From Xylaria sp. FL1777 (taxonomy: Eukaryota > Ascomycota > Sordariomycetes > Xylariales > Xylariaceae): a stretch of 64,000 nt of DNA. A program made the translations under genes and the position numbers. The notes beneath the pieces were generated by a model. The model did no database searches and was not told the origin of the DNA. It saw nothing but the letters and a program-made list of their open reading frames with translations. Below are positions 10,940 to 23,139 of this stretch, in pieces; positions within the stretch are counted from its first letter, which is position 1, and the number at the start of each line of letters is the position of its first letter. The stretch spans positions 29,726-93,725 of the forward strand of contig MU400672.1 in assembly GCA_022578965.1 (NCBI GenBank), given 5' to 3'.

Positions 10940-12858
10940 TCAAGGTCGCCAGCGGAAACCAGGGTGTTTCCACTCGAGACTCTCGATCTCTGTCTGCGTC
11001 AGGCCCTGTAATTCAGCATCAACATCTTTTCGTTCCCTTCTCTTGTTATCCCACCTCATCCATAGCAGCTGGAGAGCCGATACGATGAGAATAATACTCG
11101 CCGCCGCAAGGTTGAGGCCGTTGCCGATCTTGTAATCAGGGGCGTCGAAGGGCAGATACGACCAGGTGGCGATGAGACCGCCGATGTTGCCGAACATGAC
11201 GTTTGTGCCGATGGCGATACTGCGGCTGGTATCGCTGACCACGACGGCCGAGACCTGAGCATTGACCAACGGACCACATGCGAAGGTGCTGATGGCTGCC
11301 AGGAAGGACGCCGCGTATCGGACGCGCGCCTCGTGGCTTGCTAGGAACAGGATGTAGCCCACCATTGTGAATGGTGCTGTGATTAGGATGAAGATGGCCC
11401 GTCGGTCGAAACGCCAGCTGGCGAGCGAGACGACAAGCAGAAATACAGCTCCTAGCACATACGGCGGAACCGTGTATAGCTGCTTCTCGATGGTCGACTT
11501 CGCCGGGTAGATGGTACCGACAACAGTCGGCGTGAAGAAGGCGAGGCCTTGCACGGTGATGTTGTTGAGCAGGAGGATGAACGCCGTCGACAGTACCATG
11601 GGATTCCAGAACCCGAGCCACAGTTTGTTCTTGTCGGGCTTGTCGAGCACGCTCGCCTGGGCCATGCGCTCCGACTTGACGCGCGCGACAGCGAGGTCCT
11701 TCTCGTCCTGCGTCAGCCAACGCGCCGTCTCGGGACGGTCGGTCAACGTGAAGAATGAGATGACGGACAGCCCTATGGTAATGATTCCCTCGATGCCGAA
11801 AATCATGCGCCAAGAGTGCAGGCTGCCGAAGTGGTCTAGCGTGAGGATGCCGGATGCTAGGAGACCGCCAAAGGCACCCGCCAGAGGTGCCATCACAATG
11901 AATAGCGACAATCGGAAAACCAGCTCAGATCTACGGTACCAACGAGACAGGTAGTAGGAAATGCCTGTTTTGTGGTTAGTTAGCCCACCATATCTTTATT
12001 CATTTCTAGGCCATGCCTTGATGCAAACGTACCTGGCATCATCCCAGCCTCGAAAACGCCGAGCAGAAATCTAACACCGCAGGCGGCGGCTTTGGTGCGG
12101 ACGAAACCCGTCCCTAGCGAAGAAATGCCGAAGCCGAGTGATATGGCGGGTATGAACCACTGCAACATGCAGAATCATCAGTTATCGCCATTTTTGAGGG
12201 TGATCTGGGCACGTATCCCAGAAGCATAGAAAAGATTCCAAGATGCAATTTCTAGCTCAAAATCGAGCCTTCGTACTCTTAATCAAGTGGGCACCGGACC
12301 GAGGGAAAAAACGACTCCGAGGATAGCTTACGCCGGGTCCGATCCATTTGCATGCGAGGTTGGACGGGATCTCAAAGAGGATATAGCTGATGAAGAAGGT
12401 CGACAAGACCGTATTATAGTCGTTTCCTACCAATCCGAGGTCTTTCTCGAAACCGGCTAGACGGGCGTTTCCTGTATCACCTATCAGGGAAGTTCAAATG
12501 AGGGGCGTCTGTGTGAAGATAAGTATACCGATATTTGCGCGGTCGATGAAGCAGAACAGGTACAGTATCGACACGGTGGGAACGACCATGTAATCGAGCT
12601 TGTTCCGCAGTTTTCGTTCGGCTACGGGGTCGAACTGGACGAGAGATACACCATGGCTACAGAGTATCAGGTCATCTATATCTATACACAGAAAGCGTCA
12701 TCCAGCCTTGCTTACTTATCTGTTACGACGAAGCCCCTCTCAGCAACGCCGTGTAGATTATGCTCAACGCGTTTCTCCACATCCGGGGAAACAGCCTCCA
12801 GAGTCTCCGCTTGAGCTTTATCGCCCGAGCCAGATCCACGCTTGTATTTCGAGAGCAT
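10940..12858 (-). CDS. MFS permease, anion:cation symporter (Dal5/Tna1-like) family
   Basis: Five exons (12858-12716, 12656-12529, 12471-12332, 12159-12033, 11964-10940; introns 59, 57, 172 and 68 bp) encode 520 aa. The protein is a 12-helix plasma-membrane transporter of the fungal allantoate/nicotinate/vitamin permease group (TC 2.A.1.14), which imports small organic anions with protons. The N-terminal cytosolic tail (~65 aa) leads into KLDYMVVPTVSILYLFCFID, the typical first helix. GNARLAGFEKDLGLVGNDYN forms the first outer loop, RFLLGVFEAGMMPGISYYLS the fourth-helix region, and the hallmark TDRPETARWL at ~254-263 begins the central loop. Six more hydrophobic helices follow, and the tail ends SLEWKHPGFRWRP. 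The substrate cannot be predicted. The ATG at 12858 was chosen because the spliced frame is continuous from it and gives a normal-length tail. No disabling mutation is seen. Confidence 0.92.
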
Positions 12859-13112
12859 CGCGAATGATATTCCGCTGGCCCGGCGTGATGAGATTTGACG
12901 ACTTGGGGAAGCTCGAGTTGCTCAAGAGCGTAGGGGTTGTTTCACCGTCAAATACTCGTTATCAGTACGGAAAGACCCCCCACAAACCGTCTCACACGTG
13001 ATACGTTTGGACCAGTGAAAATTAGTCGAGTACTACTGTTGGTGACGAAGCAATCGGGGCAGAGCCGGGGGTCGAAGACCGGGGAAAGCAAATACCTACA
13101 CTAATATTGGCG

Positions 13113-13148
13113 GAGCCGGGGTTAGAGCCGGGGTCAGAGCCGGGGTGA
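13113..13148. repeat. 12-bp minisatellite, three copies
   Basis: Three perfectly spaced tandem units GAGCCGGGGTNA lie at 13113-13124, 13125-13136 and 13137-13148. A related AGAGCCGGGGG occurs just upstream at 13060-13070. Units differ only at the variable position, as in recent slippage expansion. No function is implied. Confidence 0.8.
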
Positions 13149-13640
13149 GATAGGCTATTGGGAGCGCGGGGAAGTTCTAGACTAAGTGAGCTCCTGCTAC
13201 AGATCAAATAGATAAAGGAAACACACGGCGATGATGTGTTGTGGCATGTATAATGGGCCCTGTCATCGAGAGAGTGTAAGGTTTCTGTTCCTTGAACAGC
13301 TAATCCCGACGTTTATTATACTTAAGGTGTGCTGCACGCTCAAAGTATTAGTACATAATGCTATTAGAACATTCGTTGCCTATATCCTTATTGACTCTAT
13401 GTCAGGCTGTCAGTATCTATGTGGAAACTATAAGATCCCTGAACCCCCGTGGATTTAGATAGTATAGTACTCAGCCACAACTGCTGGAATGCTCTGGGGC
13501 TTCTCGCTAGTACAATGGTGTATATAAAACGGCGAATATATAATTCCTAGTGCTTAAATGGTCCATTTGACTATTGAGCCAAGACTGAGATAACGATGAG
13601 TCAGCTCCGGGTAATCGAACTTCCACCACTAACGCCCGAT

Positions 13641-13673
13641 CCTACCTACATGTAGTACTACTTAATAGGTAGG
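13641..13673. repeat. short inverted repeat (8-bp arms)
   Basis: CCTACCTA at 13641-13648 pairs with TAGGTAGG at 13666-13673 around a 17-base loop. Similar TAGGTA-rich words occur near 10590-10620. It could be a stem-loop or a footprint of an old insertion; the sequence does not decide. Confidence 0.45.
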
Positions 13674-13720
13674 TATCTGGGCATGAAGTATTTGTAAACA
13701 TGTTTGTACTACGTATTCTT

Positions 13721-13858
13721 CTAATCGTCCAGGCTTTCTTCGGGTTTGGATACCAGATCATTCAGTGCTTCAAGTATATCGCGTAACTGGGCCTATTCGT
13801 CGTCGTGTAAGTGCTCGGAGATTGATGTCTTAGGATCCCTTCTCGACTTCTTCTTCTT
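13721..13858 (-). pseudogene. relic of a coding sequence, acidic C-terminal tail
   Basis: On the minus strand one frame reads a basic run (KKKKSRRDPKTS), then SEHLHDDE, a single TAG, then AQLRDILEALNDLVSKPEES and DD before a natural-looking TAG stop. The amphipathic, charged composition looks like real protein. The internal stop is one C-to-T change away from Gln, the kind of change RIP makes. No homologue was recognised and no upstream exons could be joined, so this is a probable gene or transposon fragment of unknown identity. Confidence 0.35.
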
Positions 13859-14589
13859 CTACCTTTTTTCTTTTTACTTTTGAGAGAAATCCCTTACTTC
13901 AATGAATAGACAGACGGCTCCTCGTGTTTACCGCGCTGGGTTGTCAATAGTAGGCATTATTTGCGCTCTAGTAAGACCAGAAATACGATTACCTATTAGA
14001 ACTCTACATGAGACTAACTTAAAGACAGGGGCGGCATGCTCTACCCAAATCGCGGGGAAGTTAGTCTAGTTTGGATTTGCCATGCATAATTAGTGTAGGG
14101 CGTTGATGAGGATGTGGGGCCCTCTGAACCACAGGCTTGGGACCTGGATACTTTCTATTTGTAGTATGAAACGTAATGAGAGTTGTACTCGAGGAACCTT
14201 CGCGGGGTTTTTAATTTTGAAGATATAGGTAATGGAATAGTTAAGGGGATAGGCCGCACATGCGTGAGGGAGCTTATATGCTCAATTTGGGACACGTGGT
14301 TTCCGACCTTCATCACCCCTGGCCAATATAGTAATATCAGGAAGACTCTTTCCATAATATCGTGGTATCGTACTCATCAGCTCCAAAAGCGTGCATCGCA
14401 CGCAAAAACTCACCGGGCTCAACCATATGCCTTGATGCCGATTATGACCATTTCCATTGTGCCGATTTTACATCGCTCATTTTGAACTCCACAATGCCAA
14501 CACTGTCATGTACAAGGGGAGATCCCCAGGCCTAGCCTAGCCAGACCAGATGTTGTAATGATGCATCATTGACAAGAGACGTCGCTCTC

Positions 14590-15577
14590 TCATGATAAAT
14601 TGGCCGCCTTGGCTAAGCTGCCTGATCCTCGGCTGCTGAAAATGCTTATTATTCCAAACCCTGCATAGAAAAGCGCCAGGGGGTAGGCTACTAGTAATCT
14701 CATTTGCCTCATTCTTCCTACCGCACAAAACAGGCCGCTAGCGCTAGTTGTGCACCACATAATGGCCGCGGTCGTTAAAATGTACCCGAACGGTCCATCC
14801 ATAGGCATCGCAATGCCTACCAGGCTGACCAGCACAAGGGGTAGAAGGCAATATCCGAGTACGCTTGCACTCCTTACAAATGTCAAGGTACTGCTGAGAT
14901 GGCCTTTTGAATCGTCATGGCCGCCAGCATTCGGGTCGCCGGGATACCCTGCTCCTGGCGCATACGTTGAACCTGCTGGAGAACTTGGACCATCTGGAGA
15001 CATCAGCGACAGGATAGTGTGCAGCGCGATAGATCCAATCAACGCAAGCCCGTAGATGTAGCCAAAATGCACCTTCTTCGAAAGGAGCAAGAAGGTGCCG
15101 AAAAGGAGGAAAAAGAGAATAGGGCCGGCGAGATCAGAGTCGTCCATGATGTGTTGGTCGATGCGCGCAAACGGATTAAGAACGGCGAAAGTCTATATCC
15201 AAAGTTAGCGTGACCGAACGAGGGCTCTAGAGTACGCTACTCTCATGTCTCACCTTCATCTGAATATGACCCCAGTTGACACCTAGCTCTTCTAATAACG
15301 GTGGCTCGCCATCGTATCCCTCTGTCGAAAAAGCAGCAAGCCAGCCCGTCCGTAGCCCGCCCTGCTCGCCCATACGTCCGCTCACACCCGGTGCACCGCC
15401 AAAACCTCCATAGTTGGCCGGACCTGGTGGTGGCGCACCGCCGTATCCATATGGCTGCGCGCCTACTCCTTGCTGTGGGACACCAGGAGAGTAAGACGAC
15501 GGGTAGAACTGCAGGTTTTGAGCGGGAGCACCGCCGCCGTACTGGTTTGCAGGAGGTGCTCCGTAGTATTGCGACAT
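14590..15577 (-). CDS. YIP1: YIP1-family Golgi/ER vesicle-transport membrane protein
   Basis: Two exons (15577-15254 and 15192-14590, 61-bp intron with GTGAGA donor and ATATAG acceptor) encode 308 aa. YIP1/YIPF5 proteins sit in ER-derived vesicles and the early Golgi, bind Ypt/Rab GTPases together with YIF1, and help vesicle budding and fusion. The N-terminal ~75 residues are rich in Tyr, Gly, Pro and Gln (cytosolic tail). PPLLEELGVNWGHIQMKT follows, then LNPFARIDQHIMDDSDLAGP with the family signature DLAGP at 128-132. Five hydrophobic segments follow, broken by a Gly/Pro/Ser-rich loop after helix 2 (SPDGPSSPAGS). The architecture and length match the yeast and human proteins. It is the last intact gene before the AT-rich block, its start codon lying about 430 bp from the boundary. 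Confidence 0.88.
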
Positions 15578-16010
15578 CGTTTTATAGCCACTCCGAGGAC
15601 CGCCTTGCCGGGCTCAAATCAAAGTTGGTGGCGGTCAAGGTAGAGGGCTTAGTTGCGACCCTACGCAAGGTTGAATAGACCAACGGGCGGATGAAGAGGG
15701 GGCCGACCGGAGACTTGAAGCTGATCGCGAAGCTATGCGGTGTGGAGTGGGATCAATGGGCTGCAGGACTGAGGACTGCCTACATAGAAGGTTGGGCGAG
15801 GTAGGTCTTGTCGATGTTGAAAATGTGTCTTCACCGGTTGTGGCGTTCAGACTACCCAGCAGTGATGACTATGTGGGTGCGTGGTTGGAGCTTCCCCTTC
15901 CCCTGCAGGCAGACAGGTGTGGCTTCTAGGCAGCACAGGCCATAGTATACACCGTGCAACAGTTGCTGTGCAGGAACCTAAGGAGCACGGACCAGCCTTA
16001 CCTAAATTAG
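15578..16010. other. YIP1 promoter region up to the compartment boundary
   Basis: This GC-normal sequence upstream of the YIP1-family gene presumably holds its promoter. An open stretch at 15735-15929 (+) has no recognisable product and is not annotated. Composition switches within tens of bases at about 16000, where CCTTACCTAAATTAG passes into sequence made almost only of A, T and GC/AC words. Confidence 0.55.
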
Positions 16011-16510
16011 TAGTATTTATACATAGTTTTTTAGTACTATACTTAAGAAATATTTTTTCTTTAATATTTACTTTTTTAAGTATAAACTTAACTTTATATA
16101 ATAATTATAAAGTTTTAAGCTAATATTTAAAAAGTATAAATAGCTATTTAAGCAGTTTTATAGCATTATATTTTAAATAAACTTTTATATAATATATTAA
16201 TACTTTATTTACTTTTTATTTTATTTTTTAACTTTATTTTTACTTTATATATTTTAGTATTAATTTAATAAAATAGCTAAAAATAGCAATAAAACTATAA
16301 AGCTTAGCTTTAAAAGTAATAACTTAGTTAAATTAATAATTAATAATACTATTAAAAATATTTATAAATATATTAATTAATTTATAATTAATTTATAATT
16401 ATAATTTAATAAAATTAAAGCTATATTAATAAAAATATAATAAAAACTAAATATAGCACTAAAAAAATAAAAGCTAAAAAATAAAGTTAATAATTTAATA
16501 AGCAAGCTTA
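16011..16510. other. AT-rich pre-insertion host sequence, left of element E
   Basis: This is about 500 bp of heavily mutated AT-rich DNA that element E was inserted into; its continuation is at 60412. Nothing recognisable is left: no frame is open for any useful length and no repeat partner was found elsewhere in the window. Confidence 0.5.
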
Positions 16511-17026
16511 TATAATAAACTTATTATATATTAATATAACAGGTTTACTTTTAAGGTTTTAATTTATAGGTAATAATAGAATTCTTAATAATAGTTTATT
16601 AAAGAGATTTTTAAAGTACTTTTATTATTATATATTAATAAAAGTCTTAAAAAATTAAAAGTAATAAATGTATTAATGCTTAGCAATTATAAAAAATTAA
16701 TAGCTAAAAAGCTAAAAACTAAATAAATAACTAAATATAAAAAGTATATAATTATATAAACAAAAAAAATAGTAGTAATAATTTATAAACGTTGCTTTTT
16801 TTAATAAATTTAATGCTATATTGTTTTAAGTTTAAAGCTTAATAAATTTAACGCTTAAGTTTATTAAATTTAAAGCTTAATAAACTTAACGTTTAAGTTT
16901 ATTAAGTTTATACATTAAACCTTTATAGTAATTTAAATATATATTTTTTTAACAAATAAAACTTTTTTTATATATGCTTTTTTTATATTTAGCTTTTAAT
17001 TAGTTTAATTAGCTTATTTTATAACA
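16511..17026 (-). repeat. 3' LTR of element E (A-type, 516 bp)
   Basis: On the plus strand it begins TATAATAAACTTATTATAT and ends TTATTTTATAACA. Exactly the same span recurs at 21017, 50924 and 59896. The terminal TG of the 5' end reads TA, as expected after RIP. The U3 part (about 16770-17026) holds two tandem AAGCTTAATAAACTTAACG-type units. Confidence 0.85.
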
Positions 17027-17759
17027 TTATTTTTTTTTTTTGTAATTATTGTTTTAATAATTTTATATTTTTTTTTTATAAGTTTTTTTTTTATCTTTTG
17101 TTTTTTGTTCTTTATGCTTATTATATTTAGTAAGGTTTTTAAAAAACCTTGCTTATTACATTTTAAACAAAAGGCTTAATAAAACTTTGCTTTGCTTTTT
17201 TTTATTAAACTAAAATTAATTAAAATAGCTTTATGCTTTTGCTATAATTATTATAGCATAAAATGTTTAATATTAAAATTTAATTTTAATTAATGTATTA
17301 AATATATTATAGCTAAATAAGCAAATTATAATGCTAGAAGTTTGTTTTTAAAGTAAATATAGCAGCTTACTTTTTAGTACAAAAAGCTAAAAAATAAATT
17401 AAATTTGCTAATAAAAAAGTATAAAAAAATAAGTGCAAAAATCTGCTATTTTAAGCAACAAAAAAAATTATAGCAAGAAAAAATAGCTATTATTATAGCT
17501 TATAGTTTAAATAGTTTAAAAAAGCTTAAATAAGTTAAAGTAAAAAAACGCTATGTAGCTAAAAAACAAAAATAATATATTAAAGCAATATAGTTATTGC
17601 TAGTTATTTTTTTAAAGTTTAATTAAAACGTACTAAATGTTTTATTTAAAATTAATTTTTTTTTTTTTAGTTTTAGCTAGTTAAAATATTAATAATAAAA
17701 CTAATTTATAATTATTTTAGCAGTTTTTAAGTGTTTTTTAAGTTCTTAAGTATTATTAA
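17027..17759 (-). mobile_element. element E, 3' internal module (733 bp) up to the D insertion
   Basis: It aligns with 21533-22265 of element A. It starts with a pyrimidine run (the complement of the polypurine tract) and a degenerate hairpin. It carries a Lys/Gln-rich reading frame on the plus strand, opposite to pol, full of TAA/TAG. It stops exactly at ATTATTAA, the duplication flanking element D. Confidence 0.75.
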
Positions 17760-20700
17760 GGTAATTGTTATATAAGCATAAAGAATTGCTATATAAGCAT
17801 AACTTTATATAAGCATAACTTTTTTTAGCGATTTTATTAGCTAAAATTAAGGCTTGCTAAAAGTAATTTCTAGCTTTATTTATTTTACTATATTTACTTT
17901 TTTAGCTAATTAAGTTAACATATTTCTATTTTATATAAAGATTACTTTTTTTTACTTTTTTAGTGTATTATATAACATTTAAAATAAAACCTCATTAAAT
18001 AGTAAAACTTTTAAACAGCGCAATTAATTTAAGCATATATTAAAAAATTAAATATAAAATAAATATATTGCTGCAATATTTATAGTTACTTTAATTTTTA
18101 TTAATTCTTTTGCTTTTAAATATTAAGCTATAACTATTGTTTTTTAAACTTATTACTTATTAACCTTTTAGTACTTAATGCAGTAGTTTAACTATGCGTT
18201 TAGCGTTAAAAAAACAAAGCGCTTTTACTTGTTTTAGTATTGCTATTTTATATAAAAGTTTGCTTTACTTTAGCTAAAAACGATTTATTTTAACTTTTTT
18301 ATAGCTAACTTTACTTTTGCTTTATAAGCTAGCTTGCTATAAGTATATTAGCTTTAATTATAAAATGTAGTAATATGTTTTATGCTATATTTTTTAGCTA
18401 ACTATAAAGTAAATTAGCAACCTTTAAGTTATAAATATGTTAATATAAATTTTTAGCTAAAAACTTGCATAATTGCTAATAAAAATAAATATTTAGCTTA
18501 ATAAACAAAATAAAAAAGCTTAGTTTTAAATAAACTTTATAGTAATAAAAAATTCTAAGCTTAATAAAAATTATGTAGTTATTTATGCAATATTTTATAT
18601 TAATTAAAAATAAGTTTTACTTGCTTAATATAAATATTTAAGTAATACTATATTACTTATTAAATAATATTAAGCTTTTTAATAATATAACTGTTTAAAG
18701 TTTGCTTAAATAATCTTTTATAGCTAATAAATAAATATACTATAATAAAACTTTATTTTAAGCATAAGCTTAAGTAAAGTTATGCTTTTAGTTAGCTATT
18801 ATTTTTTGTATTGCTTTTATAAAATAATATAAATTGCTTATGCTATTTAAAAAGTAACTTTTTATATTATTATTACTTGCTTTTGTTTTAAAAATAACTT
18901 AAATACTAAAGTTATAATATTAGTAAATATAGTAATATGCTTATTAAAATCTTAAAAGTATTTATGTTTTATAGAAATATTATAATATTAAGCGTTAATT
19001 ATTAAACTTTTAATAAAGCTTAGCTTATACTTGTTTATATTTTGCTTTAGTTTTAATAAACAGCACTTTTTTTTATATTATTAATATATTTTAGTAGCTA
19101 TAAAAAACCTTATTATTATTAAAGCACTTAATATTAAATAGCTATTTATTAGTAAAATTTAGTTTAATTTAGCTTTAAATAAAAAAGTTAACATTTTTGC
19201 TATTATTACTAAAAAAGCTACTGCTTTTATTATAACTGCTTATTTATTTTTGCTTAGCTTTTAATAAAATATTTAAATTAATATAATAAATATAAAGTTA
19301 TTACTATATTAAAAAAAACTAGTTATTTAATATTGCTTTTATTAACTTATTATAGTTAATAATAATAATTTTAAGCTTTTATATAAATATTTTAGTTAAA
19401 ATTTAACGAATACTTTTAGCAAAAAACTAAAAATCTTTTTGCTTTTTATTGTTAATTAAACTAAACGCTGCATTAAAAACTATGCTTAAGCATATTTAGC
19501 TAATTACTTAAAATAAAAAAAGCTTAAAGCAGTTTATATTATATATGTTATTAAAACTAATAACTTTAGAAAATTGCTTTTATATTTTTATATAATACAA
19601 AAATGTTTACATAAAGCTAATTAAGCAATTAAGTTTTTTGTTATTTTATTTTATAACATATAAGATTTTTTGCTTATTAAAAAGCTTAATAAAAGCTATA
19701 GTTAAATTATAGCTATTTAGTTTTATTTAGTTAATATAGTTTTAAGTATTATATCTGTCTTTTTAAATAAAAACGGATTTATTATGTTGTTTTTTAATTA
19801 TACTTTAAATATTTTGCGCTTAAATCTTTATATAATAACTTATTACTTTAACTATTTTTTTTATTAGCTTAGTAAGCTTTTAATATAAAAAATATACAAA
19901 CAAATTAAAACTTAAGCTATAATTATATTTATAATGCTTTATATTGCTAAAAAAACGTAATAACTATATACTTTTTTTTAAGCTTTTATAATTATAAACT
20001 ATTTATAACTTAATTTTTGTAATTTCTGTTTATAAATCTTATTACTTTAAGGTTTCTTAGGCTTACTATATTTATTATATTAAATAAAAAAGCATATTTT
20101 TTGTTTTTTGTATAAATAGCTATTTTTTTTAACTAAACTAAAGCCGTTAAATTTAGCAAAATTATTAATATACTAAAATAACAAATCGTTGCTAAAAAAT
20201 AGTTTGCTTAGTATAAATAAATTTAGAATAGATTTTAATAAAAGAAATAATTTTAATAAGCTTAGCAATAAAAAGTTTTAAAAAAAGCAAAATACCTTAA
20301 TTAAAAACAATTATTAAAACAAAAGCACTAGCTAATTTTAAAAGAAAGTATGCTTATAAAATAACCTTTTAAACAAACAAAATAACATTAACTAAAACAA
20401 ACTTAATATTAACTATATATTATTAAGAAGTAAATATAAAAGTAATAATTTATATTTGTTTAAATAAAGCAATAAAAAGCTAAATTACTTATGCTATTTT
20501 TATACTTGTTTATATAACTAAAGCAGTTAAGTAATAAGCTAATAATTTTAATTAACTACACTGCAAATAACACTAAAAGCAGTTTTAAATTTAGCCTAGC
20601 TAGCAATTAAAAAACTTAAGCTTAAAAAGGATTAAAATAATTAAGCTGCTTTAAAAAAAGAATTAAAGTTAGCCTTTAGTCCAAAAATTAACATTTATAT

Positions 20701-21016
20701 AAGCTAAAAAAAGCTAATATTATTAACGTTAGTTCAATTTAAATAAATCGCATTATTACTTTGTATTTTTTATAGTAGTTCGCAAAAGCCTTATGTTTTA
20801 TAAAAGCAAAAAATAATTAAAAAGGTTTAAAAATAAACAGCAAAAATATTTTCAAAAGTATTAGCATTATTAGCGCTATAAAAAGCAAACATACTAAAAC
20901 AGCTACTATTAATAAAAGTAAATAAGCTTAAAAAAGGGTTATTATTGCTAAAAAAATACAAGCAGTATAATTAAGCCAAAAAATCAAAAATTATATTTTT
21001 GTAAAAGCAGCTTAAT
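17760..21016. mobile_element. element D, main body (3.26 kb)
   Basis: This holds the left TIR (17760 to about 17840) and probably the former transposase region. Near 20280-20420 a Lys/Gln-rich stretch on the plus strand (AAA, CAA and TAA codons) hints at the C-terminus of a protein. No frame is intact and no DDE residues could be placed. Confidence 0.6.
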
Positions 21017-21532
21017 TATAACGGACCTATTATATATTAATATAACAGGTTTGCTTTTAGGGTCTTAATTTGCAAGTAATAATAAAATCCTTAACAGTAG
21101 TCCGTTAAGAAAGTTTTCGGAGTACTTTTACTACTATGCATTAATAAAAATCTTAAAAAATTAAAAGTAATAAATATATTAGTGCTTAGTAGTTATAAGA
21201 AATTAATAGCTAAAAAGCTAAAAACTAAATAAGTAACTAAATATAAAAAATACATAATTATATAAACAAAAAAAACAGTAGTAATAATTTATAAACGTTG
21301 TTTTTTTTAATAAACTTAATACTATATTGTTTTAAATTTAAAGCTTAATAAACTTAACGCTTAAGTTTATTAAGTTTAAAGCTTAATAAACTTAACGCTT
21401 AAGTTTATTAAGTTTATGCATTAAACCCTTATAATAGTTTAAATATATATTTTTTTAACGAATAAAACTTTTTTTACGTATGCTTTTTTTATACTTAGTT
21501 TTTAATTAGCCTAGTTAACTTATTTTATAACA
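21017..21532 (-). repeat. 3' LTR of element A (516 bp)
   Basis: Plus-strand start TATAACGGACCTATTATATA, end TTATTTTATAACA. It retains GGACC, AGGGTC and GTCCG words lost in E's LTRs. The U3 contains two perfect 38-bp tandem units at 21337-21374 and 21375-21412, each built around AAGCTTAATAAACTTAACGC. Confidence 0.87.
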
Positions 21533-23139
21533 TTATTTTTTTTTTTCTATAATTATTGTTTTAATAATTTTATATTTCCTTTTTTATAAGTTTTTTTTTT
21601 TTATTTTCTGTTTTTTATTCTTTGCGCTTATTATATTTAGTAAAGTTTCTAAAAAACCTCGCTTATTACGTTTTAAACAAAAAGCTTAACAAAACTTTGC
21701 TTTGCTTTTTTTTATTAAACTAAAATTAATTAAAATAGCTTTATATTTTTGCTGCAATTATTATAGCACAAAATGTTTAATGTTAAAATTTAACTTTAAT
21801 TAATATATTAAATGTGTTGTAGCTAAACAAGCAAATTATAACGCTAAAAGTTTGTTTTTAAAGCAAATGTAGCAGCTTATTTTTTAGCACAAAAAGCTAA
21901 AAAATAAATTAAACTTGCTAATAAAAAAGCATAAAAAAATAAATATAAAAATCCATTGTTTTAAGCAATAAAAAAAACTATAGCAAAAAAAAATAGCTAT
22001 TACTATAGCTTATAGTTTAAGTAGTTTAAAAAAGCTTAAATAAATTAAAACAAAAAAGCGCTATATAGCTAAAAAACAGAAATAACGTATTAAAGCAGCA
22101 TAACTATTACTAATTATTTTTTTAAAGTTTAATTAAAACACGCTAAACGTTTTATTTAAAGTTAATTCCTTTTTTTTAGCTTTAGCTAATTAAAATATTA
22201 ACAGTAAAACTAGTTTATAATTATTTTAGCAGTTTTTAAATGTTTTTTAGGTTTTTAAATATTATTAGCATATAAATATTTTCTTTATTTAACAAAATAT
22301 TTAATATTGTTGTTATTTTAACAAAAATCCAATATATTTTTAACTTTATAAATGTTTTAATTTATTTTTATTTTTAGTTATATTTTAATAAGTATTTTAA
22401 TAAATACTAGTTCTAGTAAAAAAATATGAAAAATAAAGTAAATTTGCATATTTTTTAGTAATAATAGTTTATAGTTAATAAATAAAATAACTTCTTTAAT
22501 CTTAAAAAAGCTAAGTTTTTTAAATTCTAATTTATTGCTTAGTTGTTTTGTTTTAATTTAAAAAATATTAATATTTGCATTTTGTTTTTATTATAGCAAA
22601 TAAACCTTGTTTTTTTTTTAAAGGTTAATTTTTTAGTTTGTTTTTTATTATAATATATTAATATCTATTGTTATAAAAATTAAAAGCATAATTGTAGTTT
22701 AGCTTATAACGTTTTAATTTTTATTACAATAGTTTTTGCTTAAAGTACTATAGTTAAAATAACAAGTGCTTTTATTAATGTTTTTTTTTGTTTTTTAATA
22801 ATTGTTTGCTATTTATAAACAGCTTTATATAAAAATATGTTTATATTTTTGTTTGTTAATATATTATATAAAATCTATATTATTAATAATAGTTCTACTT
22901 AATTATTTTATTAATAGTTAATATAACTTTATAAATATTATTCTAGTATTTAATTTAGTTTTTTTGTTTGTTTATTTGTTTATAAGTAATAAATAGTTAA
23001 AAACTTTAGTTTAACACTAATAAGTTTAAAAAAACTAGTTTTAAACTTAAAAGTAAATAACTTATTTTAGTTTAAAACAATTTTTTTTAGTAGTTTATGC
23101 TTATTTAAATATTAGCGTATAAAAACGTATGCAAGTTGT
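21533..23139 (-). mobile_element. element A, 3' internal part up to the B insertion
   Basis: This comprises the 3' module (21533 to about 22175) and the start of the region shared with B (from ATTAGCATATAAATATTTT at 22260). It ends in GTTGT, the target duplicated by B. On the plus strand the first 600 bp carry a Lys/Gln-rich frame ending near AAGTTTAATTAA (about 22125), antisense to pol. Confidence 0.75.

Larger units (their letters stand above)
12859..14589. other. intergenic region with small repeats and one coding relic
   Basis: This 1.7-kb spacer lies between the MFS start codon and the YIP1-family stop codon. It contains the MFS promoter, a 12-bp minisatellite (13113-13148), a small inverted repeat (13641-13673) and a degraded coding fragment (13721-13858), listed separately. 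Overlapping open stretches around 14155-14485 have no plausible start or domain. Nothing else was recognised. Confidence 0.5.

Noticed and set aside
11136..11813. 225-codon minus-strand frame overlapping the MFS gene
   Set aside because: It is a shifted-frame shadow of the large MFS exon; the true frame has transmembrane helices and family motifs.
12600..13001. 133-codon open frame on the plus strand
   Set aside because: It lies antisense over MFS exons 1-2 and an intron and has no recognisable content.
15301..15678. 125-codon plus-strand frame
   Set aside because: It is antisense to exon 1 of the YIP1-family gene and extends into its promoter; no protein features.
21337..21412. CRISPR-like repeats
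   Set aside because: Only two directly abutting units with no spacers, inside a retrotransposon LTR of a eukaryote.
16511..21532. A single element bounded by the LTRs at 16511 and 21017
   Set aside because: Both LTRs are followed by the same 3' module, and their flanks do not match as a duplication; pairing 16511 with 59896 and 21017 with 50924 gives matching duplications for both.
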